Shown here piece by piece: positions 7,363-15,199 of a stretch of 36,192 nt of DNA; position 1 is the stretch's first letter, and every line of letters begins with the position of its first letter. Location: NCBI GenBank assembly GCA_045605765.1, contig JAZUQQ010000020.1, forward strand, positions 1-36,192, read 5' to 3'. Under the pieces are notes generated by a model, which was not told where the DNA came from, did not search any database, and worked only from the letters and a program-made list of their open reading frames with translations. The translations under genes were made by a program, and so were the position numbers. This stretch comes from SIG672 sp045605765. GTDB lineage: Bacteria; Bacillota; Clostridia; Oscillospirales; CAG-272.

Positions 7363-7517
7363 TTGCCCTGTGGTTCATCTTAAGCGAGTTTAAGCACCAA
7401 TGGGGGAGTTTATATTGCTGTGGGTGTTTGCCTATAATCGCATTGTGGGGCATTTTGGACGGTCTGACGGTGTGTAAAAAGTATGTATTTATACACACCG
7501 TATCACTCAATCAAAAA
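7363..7517. repeat. Intergenic remnant with a perfect inverted repeat
   Basis: The sequence between the pseudogene and the rubrerythrin terminator has no gene I can support. It contains ACGGTGTGTA (7467-7476) and its exact complement TACACACCGT (7492-7501) around a 15-base loop. No T-run follows on the plus strand, so it is more an operator-like or stem element than a terminator. Confidence 0.45.
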
Positions 7518-7551
7518 TGAGGTGTTCCGCATTTTATTGCAGAACACCTCA
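7518..7551 (-). terminator. Terminator of the perR-rubrerythrin operon
   Basis: Ten-base arms TGAGGTGTTC and GAACACCTCA enclose a 14-base loop. On the minus strand the stem is followed by TTTTT. It lies 38 bases beyond the rubrerythrin stop. Confidence 0.8.
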
Positions 7552-7589
7552 AATTTACGCTATTTTATGCTATTGTTTTTGTGTAAATC

Positions 7590-8177
7590 TTACTTGAAGT
7601 ATCTCTTGAGAAGTCCTTCGAGAGCCTTGCCATGTCGAGCCTCGTCGCGTGCCATCTCGTGAACGGTGTCGTGGATAGCGTCGAGTCCGTTCTTCTTAGC
7701 ACAAGCCGCGAGGTCAAATTTTCCCTGTGTTGCCCCGTATTCGCAGTCAACTCTCCAAGCCAGGTTATCCTTGGTGGTAGCCTTCATATTGGGCTCGAGG
7801 TCTGCACCGAGAAGCTCTGCAAACTTTGCAGCGTGTTCTGCTTCTTCCCATGCCGCTTTTTCCCAGTAGAGGCCGATCTCGGGATATCCCTCTCTGTGAG
7901 CAATTCTTGCCATGCAGAGATACATACCAACCTCAGAGCACTCTCCGTTAAAATTAGCCATAAGCTGCTCGAATATGTACTTCTTATCATCCTCAGTGAT
8001 ATCGGGATTGTTTTTTACCGTTTTAGCGTAGATTCCGTACTCGTGCTCTGCCGCAAGAGGAGCATCTGCCTGCATTTCTTTGAACTTTTCCGCAGGAACC
8101 TTACATACCGGGCATCTTTCGGGCGCACTGTCTCCCTCATGAACGTAACCGCAAACCGAACATACAAACTTTTTCAC
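7590..8177 (-). CDS. Reverse-type rubrerythrin (N-terminal rubredoxin domain)
   Basis: A non-haem di-iron peroxidase that reduces hydrogen peroxide in the cytoplasm of anaerobes. The product has 195 aa. Residues 1-35 form the rubredoxin iron site, with CSVCGYVHEG and CPVCKVP (two CxxC pairs). The ferritin-like four-helix part follows, with di-iron ligands in NFNGECSEVGMYL, KAAWEEAEHAAKF and MARDEARHGKALEG. Having the rubredoxin domain first marks the reverse form known from clostridia. GGAG lies 9 bases before ATG. It follows perR by 38 bases in the same operon, so peroxide should induce it. Confidence 0.93.
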   Translation of the reverse strand: MKKFVCSVCGYVHEGDSAPERCPVCKVPAEKFKEMQADAPLAAEHEYGIYAKTVKNNPDITEDDKKYIFEQLMANFNGECSEVGMYLCMARIAHREGYPEIGLYWEKAAWEEAEHAAKFAELLGADLEPNMKATTKDNLAWRVDCEYGATQGKFDLAACAKKNGLDAIHDTVHEMARDEARHGKALEGLLKRYFK

Positions 8178-8215
8178 AATCTTTTCTCCTTAAATTAAAT
8201 AATTTTATTTTTGTT

Positions 8216-8590
8216 TTATATTATTGCATTTCTGCAATTTTTACATTTACCGTAATAGACAACCTTTTTTGATTCTACTGAAAATCCCGCGTCTATAATC
8301 TCACCCGCAATATCTTTTCTTAGCGGAAAATCGAAGATGTTTTTGCATACGTCACACACGAAGTGGGCGTGATTCTGAACGAAGCCATCGTAATACACGC
8401 ATTTATCCGAGGTCTCTACCGATATTATCTCGCCGTCTTCGAGCAGATGTCCGAGATTTCGATAGACTGTACCGAGGCTGAGATTTGGTACCTTTGCGCG
8501 GACCGCGTCGTATATCTGAGCGGCGCTGTAATGCTGTCTCTTTGCTCTTAAAAAGGTGAGTATTTCCCTTTTCTGAACGGTATCTCTCAT
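8216..8590 (-). CDS. perR: Fur-family peroxide/metal repressor, PerR-like
   Basis: A 124-aa DNA-binding regulator. The winged helix spans about residues 1-75 (SAAQIYDAVRAKVPNLSLGT, VYRNLGHLLEDGEI). The metal site follows with NHAHFVCDVC and a second CxxC in YYGKCKNC, giving the structural zinc site. The downstream gene is a peroxide-reducing rubrerythrin and the operon's own promoter carries a Fur/PerR-type palindrome, which favours PerR over Fur or Zur. The side chains that sense peroxide cannot be proved from sequence alone. Confidence 0.85.
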   Translation of the reverse strand: MRDTVQKREILTFLRAKRQHYSAAQIYDAVRAKVPNLSLGTVYRNLGHLLEDGEIISVETSDKCVYYDGFVQNHAHFVCDVCKNIFDFPLRKDIAGEIIDAGFSVESKKVVYYGKCKNCRNAII

Positions 8591-8609
8591 ATCGTTTCGA
8601 CCTCCTTAA

Positions 8610-8664
8610 TAGTAATAATTATTGTTACTAACTATATTATACACAAACTGTAATAGTTTGTCAA
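8610..8664 (-). promoter_or_regulatory. perR promoter with PerR-type box
   Basis: Minus strand TTGACA (8664-8659), a 17-base spacer and TATAAT (8641-8636) are fully consensus. Just downstream, TAGTAACAAT-A-ATTATTACTA (8630-8610) is a near-perfect palindrome containing a 7-1-7 core like the PerR box. The promoter spacer itself holds a second inverted repeat, ACAAACT-5-AGTTTGT. This suggests autoregulation by PerR. Confidence 0.75.
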
Positions 8665-8725
8665 GAGGTTTTTGAAAAAATTTCAATATTTTTAGTCGAA
8701 CTATTTGTCAAATTTTATCGAAATG

Positions 8726-8754
8726 TTGACTTATAATTACGAGTGTGATATAAT
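8726..8754 (+). promoter_or_regulatory. Promoter of the acylation operon
   Basis: TTGACT (8726-8731), a 17-base spacer and TATAAT (8749-8754). Transcription would begin near 8761, and the first ribosome site AAAGGAAGG precedes ATG 8804. The promoter is divergent from perR. Confidence 0.8.
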
Positions 8755-8803
8755 TATAAAATATAGAAGATTCAATGACAAACGCTCAAAAGGAAGGATC
8801 ACT

Positions 8804-9841
8804 ATGAAAAACACTCTTGCATTTATTCTTATACTTTTGATAACTCTATCAATGCTCTTAAATTCTTGCGTTACCGTTTCACAAAACAGTGACGCTGACA
8901 ATACTGACACATCTAATGAAAATGTTCCATACAACCCTTCAATCATACCCAAGCCTGAACCCGAACCTGAGCCTGAGCTCAAGCCCGAGCCTGAACCCGA
9001 ACCCGAACCCGAACCTGAGCCTGAGCCTGAGCCCGAGCCCGAGCCCGAGCCTGAGCCTGAGCCCGAGCCTGAGCCTGAACCTGAACCTGAACCTGAGCCT
9101 GAGCCTGAGCCCGAACCCGAGCCTGAACCTGAACCCGATACCACTCCCGAGGGCTTCGGTCTTGTTCCCGAAAGCGAAACGGTTGACAAAAACTATTTCG
9201 ACGATGCCGCGTTCATCGGTGACTCGATAAGCCTCAAGCTCAAAACATACTGTGTGAGCGGTGCGCTGGGAAAAGCCAATTTTTTCACTGTGGGAAGTTT
9301 CAGCACTGTCAACGCTCTCAAACCCGTAAAACCCGACAGCACGCATCCGTCTTATCAAGGCACGAAGATGCTCGCAGAGGACTGCGTTGCCGCGTGCGGC
9401 GCTAAAAAGGTCTATATTATGCTGGGTATGAACGATCTCATCTACGGAGTTGACAAAACAATAGAAAGATACAAAACACTCGTTTCGAGAATACTCGCCA
9501 AATCTCCCGACGCTGAAATATTCGTTCAGTCGATGACACCTATGCGCAAAGACAGCCGCGTATGGGGATCGAAGCTAAATAATAACAACATACGCATATA
9601 CAACGAAAAACTGCTCGAAACCTGCAAGGAGATGGGATGGTACTATATCGATGTACAATCAATAATGTGGGACGAGGCAAACGAACAGCTCCGACTTGAT
9701 TACTGCTCTGATGCAGGATCGGGAAAAATGGGAATTCATATGTCGACCAAGGGTTGCAAGGCTTGGGTGGAGTATCTTCTCACTCACACCGTAGATCTCG
9801 AAGCAAAAAATACCGATTCAGAAAACGGAGAAGCGCAATGA
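8804..9841 (+). CDS. SGNH hydrolase lipoprotein with Pro-Glu stalk
   Basis: A 345-aa protein. The signal with lipobox-like SMLLNSC is followed by an Asn/Asp-rich segment, then a 62-residue stalk of alternating Pro and Glu (about residues 50-111). The esterase domain has GDSIS (Ser141), GMND (Asn210) and GIHMS (His312), so the catalytic set is complete. The stalk is encoded by CCYGAR hexamers with mixed codons and should hold the enzyme away from the membrane. It overlaps the next gene by ATGA and heads an operon with DUF4358, MBOAT and DHHW genes, so it probably adds or removes acetyl groups on an extracellular polymer (inference). ATG 8804 was chosen over upstream in-frame starts because of its ribosome site. 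Confidence 0.88.
   Translation: MKNTLAFILILLITLSMLLNSCVTVSQNSDADNTDTSNENVPYNPSIIPKPEPEPEPELKPEPEPEPEPEPEPEPEPEPEPEPEPEPEPEPEPEPEPEPEPEPEPEPEPEPDTTPEGFGLVPESETVDKNYFDDAAFIGDSISLKLKTYCVSGALGKANFFTVGSFSTVNALKPVKPDSTHPSYQGTKMLAEDCVAACGAKKVYIMLGMNDLIYGVDKTIERYKTLVSRILAKSPDAEIFVQSMTPMRKDSRVWGSKLNNNNIRIYNEKLLETCKEMGWYYIDVQSIMWDEANEQLRLDYCSDAGSGKMGIHMSTKGCKAWVEYLLTHTVDLEAKNTDSENGEAQ
8951..9136 (+). repeat. Hexanucleotide tandem repeat coding a (Pro-Glu)n stalk
   Basis: These 186 bases consist almost wholly of CCYGAR units; KPEPEPEPEL is followed by K and about 25 uninterrupted Pro-Glu units. The third-base variation shows it is maintained at the protein level. The regular hexamer makes length change by slippage likely. 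Confidence 0.9.
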
Positions 9842-10338
9842 AAATCAAACATATTCTTTTTACCTTATTTATTTTTACATTAATTTTAAGTCTTTTCTCC
9901 TGCACACCGTCAAATGATGCACAGGACACAGACAACACGGGCAACACGCCGTTTACTCCCGACATTGTCGCTATTCGCGATGCTATGATAAATAAGTTTG
10001 GTGCAGAGGACGCCATTCCCTTTGAAAGCGACCTTTTACTCGATCTTTACGGAATATCCGATCAGGACGTTGAAAAAAGCGGTTGCTATATGACGCTAGA
10101 CGGAGTATTTCCGCAGGAAATAATAATGATAAAAGCTACCGACAAAGATGCCGCGGGCAGGATCATCACCGCTCTTGAAAAACGTCTTTCTGAGGTCAAG
10201 ATACAGTCGGAAAGCTACGATCCAGAAAACTATGCTCTCGCTCAAAAATGCAATGTTCAGAGCAGAGATCTTTACGTCACGCTCTTTCTCTCTCCACACT
10301 TTAATACAATGACCGAAATGTTCTACAACGCAAAATAA
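9838..10338 (+). CDS. DUF4358 family lipoprotein
   Basis: A 166-aa protein with a lipoprotein signal (LSLFSC) and an Asp/Asn-rich linker. A compact domain with GISDQDVEKSGCYMTLDG and DKDAAGRIITALEKRL follows, as is typical of DUF4358. That family regularly accompanies MBOAT and DHHW genes in Clostridia, but its activity is unknown. The ATG overlaps the stop of the preceding SGNH gene by four bases, so translation is coupled. It may be an accessory protein of the acylation machinery. Confidence 0.82.
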   Translation: MKIKHILFTLFIFTLILSLFSCTPSNDAQDTDNTGNTPFTPDIVAIRDAMINKFGAEDAIPFESDLLLDLYGISDQDVEKSGCYMTLDGVFPQEIIMIKATDKDAAGRIITALEKRLSEVKIQSESYDPENYALAQKCNVQSRDLYVTLFLSPHFNTMTEMFYNAK

Positions 10339-10375
10339 AAAACAGGCATAGATTTTAAAGAAAGGACACGCAAGT

Positions 10376-11761
10376 ATGATATTCAGCAGTACGATATTTC
10401 TTTTTGCTTTTTTGGTAACCGTGCTTGCGGTCTACTTTTTACTGCCGCGCAAGCTGAGAAATCTATGGCTATTTATAAGCAGTCTCTTCTTTTACGGGTA
10501 CGGAGAGCCAATATATCTTATACTGATGCTCGTGTCTATCACGATAAACTATATATCGGGACTTCTCATCGGTTATTTGCAAGAAAAGCTGACATTAAAG
10601 CGGTTAGCCCTCTTCATTAACTTAATTGTTAATCTGGGTCTTCTCGGATATTTTAAATACGCAGGTTTTGCGGCAAGATTGATAAACTCAATTGTGCTCT
10701 TTTCTACTGTAACTATTCCCGAGATAGCACTTCCGATAGGAATCTCATTTTACACTTTCCAGACAATGTCGTACACGATAGACGTTTACAGAGGAAATTG
10801 TGCACCACAAAAAAATTATATCGCATTCGGAACTTACGTTGCACTCTTCCCTCAGCTCATTGCAGGTCCTATCGTGCGATATGTGGATGTTGAGGACCAA
10901 TTGCGCAATCGCAAGGAAAGCCTTTCACTCTTTGAAAGCGGAACGCGGCTGTTTATCATAGGTCTTTGCAAAAAGGTTCTCCTCGCGAACAGTCTTGGAA
11001 TGCTTTGGGACGAATTTTCACAAGGCGTGGGTGCACTTGGAAGCTGGGTAGGAATTATCGCCTTCACATTACAGATATATTTCGATTTCTCAGGATATTC
11101 GGATATGGCTCGCGGACTTGGCAAAATGTTCGGGTTTGATTTCGTCGAAAATTTCAGATATCCCTATCTTGCAGACAGTATCACCGACTTTTGGCGTAGA
11201 TGGCACATCTCGCTCGGAAGCTGGTTTCGTGAATACGTCTACATTCCACTTGGCGGAAACAGATGCTCTAAGGCACGACAGATATTCAATCTGCTTATCA
11301 CTTGGATGCTTACAGGGCTTTGGCACGGAGCAAGTATGAATTTCGTACTTTGGGGTCTTTATTTCGGTGCGCTTCTTATAATAGAAAAGATTTTACTGGG
11401 AAAGCTCCTTGAAAAGACACCTGCGATAATAAAGCATATTTATGCGCTTTTCTTCATCGTTATGGGCTGGGTCATATTTGATTTTACCGATATGGGTGAA
11501 ATGGGGGCATTTATCACACGGCTTTTCGGAAGCAGCGGATTTGTTTCTACATCGGCACTTTACAGCATCATCTCTTGGCTTCCCACACTTATAATCGCGA
11601 TATTTGCCGCCATGCCGATTGCAAACAGACTATGGCACAAACTTGACGATAAAAAGATAAAACCCTTTCTTGATGGGCTCCTTGCCGCCACAGCGCTTTT
11701 GCTCTGCACGGCGTCTCTTATCAGTTCAAGCTACAACCCCTTCCTATATTTCAGATTTTAA
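10376..11761 (+). CDS. MBOAT family O-acyltransferase (AlgI/DltB type)
   Basis: A 461-aa polytopic membrane protein with roughly ten or more hydrophobic segments. The family hands acyl groups from the cytoplasm to extracellular polymers. The conserved core has DFSGYSDMARG, then FWRRWHISLGSWFREYVY (His277) and LTGLWHGASMNF with the presumed catalytic His317. Length and motifs fit AlgI-like enzymes rather than the shorter DltB context, since no dlt genes are nearby. GAAAGGA precedes ATG 10376. It lies 37 bases after the DUF4358 gene and 21 bases before the DHHW gene. Confidence 0.94.
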   Translation: MIFSSTIFLFAFLVTVLAVYFLLPRKLRNLWLFISSLFFYGYGEPIYLILMLVSITINYISGLLIGYLQEKLTLKRLALFINLIVNLGLLGYFKYAGFAARLINSIVLFSTVTIPEIALPIGISFYTFQTMSYTIDVYRGNCAPQKNYIAFGTYVALFPQLIAGPIVRYVDVEDQLRNRKESLSLFESGTRLFIIGLCKKVLLANSLGMLWDEFSQGVGALGSWVGIIAFTLQIYFDFSGYSDMARGLGKMFGFDFVENFRYPYLADSITDFWRRWHISLGSWFREYVYIPLGGNRCSKARQIFNLLITWMLTGLWHGASMNFVLWGLYFGALLIIEKILLGKLLEKTPAIIKHIYALFFIVMGWVIFDFTDMGEMGAFITRLFGSSGFVSTSALYSIISWLPTLIIAIFAAMPIANRLWHKLDDKKIKPFLDGLLAATALLLCTASLISSSYNPFLYFRF

Positions 11762-11782
11762 CAGACAGAAAGGGCAGATATT

Positions 11783-12910
11783 ATGAAAATAAAAAAATAT
11801 GCCTGCACTTTCGTGTTTGTGGCATTTATATCTATACTTGCGCTTCTAAGTATATTTCTTCCCCGAAAAGATTATTCGGAAAATGAAAAGCGCGTACTTG
11901 CAGATTTCCCCGAAATCTCATTAGAAAGCATCGGAAACGGAGATTTTACTTCAGATCTTGAAAATTATATAAATGACCATTTCCCATTCCGAGACACTTT
12001 CGTAGGCATATATTCATACTACACAAGACTTATGGGCAGAGGTAACGCATCGGGCATATACCGCCTGTCGGACGGAAGTCTTATCGCCGCACCCACAGAA
12101 ATCGACCTTTCAAAATGCGCAAGAAATTTAAGCAGACTTGAAAATTTTGCCGACACATCTTCTCTTCCCGCAACCCTCATAATAATTCCGAGTGCGGGAT
12201 ATACAAACGAAGATGCTCTTCCCTTCGGTCACGCAGAATATTCTGATGACTTTATATTCTCTGCTGCTCAGAATACGCTTAAAGGTGTAAGGCTGGTAGA
12301 TTTAAGAGAACTTTTTAAAGAAAAAGAAGCATCCGGAAAGGATGTTTATTACCGAACCGACCATCATATAACGAGCTACGGTTCATATCTAACATATCTT
12401 GAATTTTGCAAGTTAAATTCGATATCCCCCACCGAGGGTTTTACAAATATTGAAAAAATCGACGGATTTTACGGCACGAGCTACTCAAAAAGCGGTCTTT
12501 GGCTGACAAAACCCGACACAGTAGAAATTTGGCACTCGCCTAACAACTACAAATTCACGGTCACTGTCAATGACATAACCGAAAAAACCTCTCAGGACGG
12601 ACTTTATTTCTATTCTCACGCTGAAAACATGGACAAATATCCTATATTCTTAGGCGGAAATCATGCGATTACCACCATAAAAAACGAAAGCGTAAAGAAC
12701 GGAAAAACTCTGCTTGTAATCAAGGATTCCTATGCGCACTGCCTTTCGACCTTTATCTGCGATCAGTACGAGACTGTTTGTCTTGTCGATATGAGATATT
12801 ACAGAGGTCTCGTTTCGAAAATTGCATCCGAGATCGCCGCAACCGAGCTTCTCTACGTTTTCGGCGCGGAAAATCTTGCAACTCTATCCGAGCTTGCACT
12901 GCTTAAATAA
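11783..12910 (+). CDS. DHHW/AlgJ-like membrane-anchored acetyltransfer partner
   Basis: A 375-aa protein with one N-terminal membrane anchor (about residues 6-27) and an outside domain. It contains NDHFPFRDTF near residue 70, the family motif TDHHITSYGSY (Asp193, His194) and VIKDSYAHCLSTF, where a Ser/Asp pair recalls SGNH-like AlgJ/AlgX proteins. In alginate and similar systems such proteins pass the acetyl group from MBOAT to the polymer outside the membrane. It is the last gene of the operon, followed by a terminator. Confidence 0.88.
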   Translation: MKIKKYACTFVFVAFISILALLSIFLPRKDYSENEKRVLADFPEISLESIGNGDFTSDLENYINDHFPFRDTFVGIYSYYTRLMGRGNASGIYRLSDGSLIAAPTEIDLSKCARNLSRLENFADTSSLPATLIIIPSAGYTNEDALPFGHAEYSDDFIFSAAQNTLKGVRLVDLRELFKEKEASGKDVYYRTDHHITSYGSYLTYLEFCKLNSISPTEGFTNIEKIDGFYGTSYSKSGLWLTKPDTVEIWHSPNNYKFTVTVNDITEKTSQDGLYFYSHAENMDKYPIFLGGNHAITTIKNESVKNGKTLLVIKDSYAHCLSTFICDQYETVCLVDMRYYRGLVSKIASEIAATELLYVFGAENLATLSELALLK

Positions 12911-12914
12911 AAAG

Positions 12915-12947
12915 AAAAGCTATGAGATTTAATTTCTCATAGCTTTT
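12915..12947 (+). terminator. Terminator of the acylation operon
   Basis: AAAAGCTATGAGA and its complement TCTCATAGCTTTT form a 13-bp stem with a 7-base loop and a T-run. It begins four bases after the DHHW stop. Confidence 0.88.
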
Positions 12948-12956
12948 TGTTTTTAT

Positions 12957-13033
12957 AAAAGTTTTTGAAGTTTATTAATAAACTTTTTTCAAAAAGTTTC
13001 TTAATTGGGGTTCTCAGGGGCAAAGCCCATGAG
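12957..13033. repeat. Palindromic intergenic repeat, copy at the groEL 3' end
   Basis: It holds an A/T stem around AAACTTTTTTCAAAAAGTTT and a GC hairpin CTCAGGGG-CAAAG-CCCATGAG, ending next to the groEL stop. The same two-part plan (A/T stem of AAAACTTTTT type plus a GC stem with changing sequence) recurs at 18889-19027, 19742-19825, 19873-19957 and 26384-26455. This copy points the other way. Confidence 0.65.
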
Positions 13034-13034
13034 C

Positions 13035-14675
13035 TTAATACATTCCGCCGCCCATATTGGCTGCCGCAGCTGCTGCCGCCTCTGCCGCCTTCTTATCTTC
13101 CTTCTTCTCTGCTACTACTGCCTCTGTGGTGAGAACGGTAGATGCGATCGAAGCCGCGTTTTGTAGAGCACTTCTCGTTACCTTTGCAGGGTCAACGATA
13201 CCCGCCTCGAACATATCAACATACTTCTCGCTTGCAGCATCAAAGCCGAAGCTCTTCTTGCGAGAACGGAGTATCTTATCAACTATAACAGAGCCTTCAA
13301 AGCCTGCGTTTTCCGCGATCTGACGGATAGGAGCTTCGAGCGCCTTTCTTACGATCATAACGCCGATTTTCTCGTCGCCTTCGGTGGTTTTGATAAGCTC
13401 GTTTATCTCGTCAACTACGTTGAGATATGCAACTCCGCCGCCAGGAACAATTCCCTCTTCAACTGCCGCTTTAGTAGCGTTGAGAGCGTCCTCAATGCGG
13501 AGCTTCATTTCCTTCATTTCGATCTCGGTAGCCGCGCCGACCTTGATAACTGCTACGCCGCCTGCGAGCTTTGCGAGTCTTTCCTGGAGCTTCTCGCGAT
13601 CGAAATCGGAAGTGGTGGTCTCGATTGCCGCCTTGATCTGACCGACACGAGCTTTGATCTCAGCCGCATCTCCGTCGCCGCCAACAATAATAGTATTTTC
13701 TTTGTTTACCTTGACCTGTCTTGCGTGTCCTAGTTGCATCATAGTAGCTTCCTTGATATCAAGACCGAGCTCATCGGTAATTACCTCGCCACCCGTGAGG
13801 ATAGCGATATCGCGGAGCATTTCCTTTCTTCTGTCGCCAAAGCCGGGAGCTTTTACTGCCACGCAGATAAAGGTTCCGCGAAGCTTATTGAGCACAAGAG
13901 TTGTAAGAGCCTCACCTTCAACATCCTCTGCGATGATAAGAAGCTTCTTGCCTGCCTGAACGACCTGTTCGAGAAGCGGAAGAATATCCTGAATATTCGA
14001 GATCTTCTTATCGGTAATAAGAATATAAGCGTCGTCGATAACTGCTTCCATCTTATCCATATCGGTTGCCATATAGGGCGAGAGGTATCCTCTGTCGAAC
14101 TGCATACCCTCTACGACCTCGCAGTAGGTATCTGCGGTCTTGGATTCCTCAACGGTAATAACGCCGTCTGCGCTTACCTTCTTCATAGCATCTGCGATAA
14201 GAGCACCGATCTCGCTGTCACCCGAAGAAATTGCGCCTACACGCGCGATATCGTCCGAGCCGTTTACCTTCTGTGAGCTTGCAACGAGTGCCGAAACAGC
14301 CTTATCTACCGCTTTCTGGATACCCTTGCGAATAACCATAGGGTTAGCGCCAGAGGTAACATTCTTCATTCCCTCAGAAATAAATGCCTGTGCGAGAATA
14401 GTTGCTGTAGTGGTGCCGTCTCCTGCGATATCATTAGTCTTGGTAGCGACCTCTCTTACGAGCTGTGCGCCCATATTTTCCATCGGATCTTCAAGCTCGA
14501 TTTCCTTTGCGATTGTAACACCATCGTTAGTGATAAGGGGTGCGCCGTATTTCTTATCGAGAACTACGTTTCTCCCCTTCGGTCCGAGGGTGATCTTAAC
14601 AGTATTTGCAAGCTTATCTATACCTGCCTTAAGCGCGTTACGTGCATCTGTGGAATATACAATATCCTTTGCCAT
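13035..14675 (-). CDS. groL: 60 kDa chaperonin GroEL
   Basis: The folding chaperonin, which forms the double-ring chamber in the cytoplasm. The 546-aa product has the full family length, with GPKGRNVVLDKKYGAP near residue 33, the ATP-binding AGDGTTTATILAQ near 85, and the classic C-terminus AANMGGGMY. KSFGFDAASEKYVDMF and VDPAKVTRSALQNAASIAS are also standard. A strong purine-rich site (GGAGG) precedes ATG 14675. The groES stop lies 19 bases upstream, so they form one operon under the CIRCE element. Confidence 0.98.
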   Translation of the reverse strand: MAKDIVYSTDARNALKAGIDKLANTVKITLGPKGRNVVLDKKYGAPLITNDGVTIAKEIELEDPMENMGAQLVREVATKTNDIAGDGTTTATILAQAFISEGMKNVTSGANPMVIRKGIQKAVDKAVSALVASSQKVNGSDDIARVGAISSGDSEIGALIADAMKKVSADGVITVEESKTADTYCEVVEGMQFDRGYLSPYMATDMDKMEAVIDDAYILITDKKISNIQDILPLLEQVVQAGKKLLIIAEDVEGEALTTLVLNKLRGTFICVAVKAPGFGDRRKEMLRDIAILTGGEVITDELGLDIKEATMMQLGHARQVKVNKENTIIVGGDGDAAEIKARVGQIKAAIETTTSDFDREKLQERLAKLAGGVAVIKVGAATEIEMKEMKLRIEDALNATKAAVEEGIVPGGGVAYLNVVDEINELIKTTEGDEKIGVMIVRKALEAPIRQIAENAGFEGSVIVDKILRSRKKSFGFDAASEKYVDMFEAGIVDPAKVTRSALQNAASIASTVLTTEAVVAEKKEDKKAAEAAAAAAANMGGGMY

Positions 14676-14694
14676 TTTCTATTTCCTCCTATAA

Positions 14695-14982
14695 TTACTC
14701 AACGATAGCAAGGATATCGCCCTGCTTCAAAATGGTGTACTCGGTTCCGTCGATCTTAACCTCGGTACCCGAATATTTGCTAGTTATAACTTTATCGCCT
14801 ACTTTTACACTCATAGGCTTTACTTTACCGTCTTCACCGATCTCGCCCGGTCCTACTGCGACAACCTGCGCAATCTGCGGCTTTTCTTTTGCGGATGCGG
14901 TAAGAATGATACCGCTTTTCGTGGTTTCTTCTGCTTCGACCATCGTAACGACTACACGGTCTGCCAGCGGTTTAAGTGTCAT
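14695..14982 (-). CDS. groS: 10 kDa co-chaperonin GroES
   Basis: The heptameric lid of GroEL. At 95 aa it has the usual length, with MTLKPLADRVVV at the start, the mobile-loop segment EETTKSGIILTASAKEKPQ and VKVGDKVITSKYSGTEVK. GGAGG lies upstream of ATG. It is the first gene of groESL, whose transcript begins at the promoter and CIRCE operator at 15023-15091. Confidence 0.97.
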   Translation of the reverse strand: MTLKPLADRVVVTMVEAEETTKSGIILTASAKEKPQIAQVVAVGPGEIGEDGKVKPMSVKVGDKVITSKYSGTEVKIDGTEYTILKQGDILAIVE

Positions 14983-15022
14983 AATAATTAACCTCCGTTA
15001 TTTATATGTTATATTTTTATCT

Positions 15023-15091
15023 TTGGCACTCTATAAGTTTGAGTGCTAAACTGTACACTTATCATTTTATATATTTTCTATTATTTTTCAA
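15023..15091 (-). promoter_or_regulatory. groESL promoter and CIRCE operator
   Basis: TTGGCACTC-N9-GAGTGCTAA (15023-15049) is the CIRCE element bound by HrcA, with one mismatch in the left arm (G for A). Minus-strand TTGAAA (15091-15086), 16 bases and TAAAAT (15069-15064) form the promoter just upstream, so HrcA would sit over the start point. This is standard heat-shock control; hrcA itself is not in the window. Confidence 0.9.
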
Positions 15092-15113
15092 TAGCTTTTA
15101 ATCATTATTCACA

Positions 15114-15143
15114 TATAATTAACATTTCCTTCCACGCGTGGAA
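15114..15143 (+). promoter_or_regulatory. -10 box and 14-bp palindrome upstream of the symporter
   Basis: TATAAT at 15114-15119 is a plus-strand -10 candidate. A perfect palindrome TTCCACGCGTGGAA (15130-15143) lies where transcription should start, as a repressor operator would. No matching regulator gene is adjacent. Confidence 0.55.
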
Positions 15144-15199
15144 TATGAGTGATAGATTTTGCATATTTTAGAACAGTACACCTATATGCGGAGGCACAT

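Noticed and set aside
7302..7520. 72-codon plus frame downstream of the pseudogene
   Set aside because: It begins inside the degraded homologous region in the wrong frame and runs into a terminator.
8737..9358. Open frames opposite or beside the Pro-Glu repeat (Ser-Gly, Arg-Leu-Gly and Asn-Leu runs)
   Set aside because: They arise from the hexamer repeat read in other frames and have no ribosome site or non-repeat domain.
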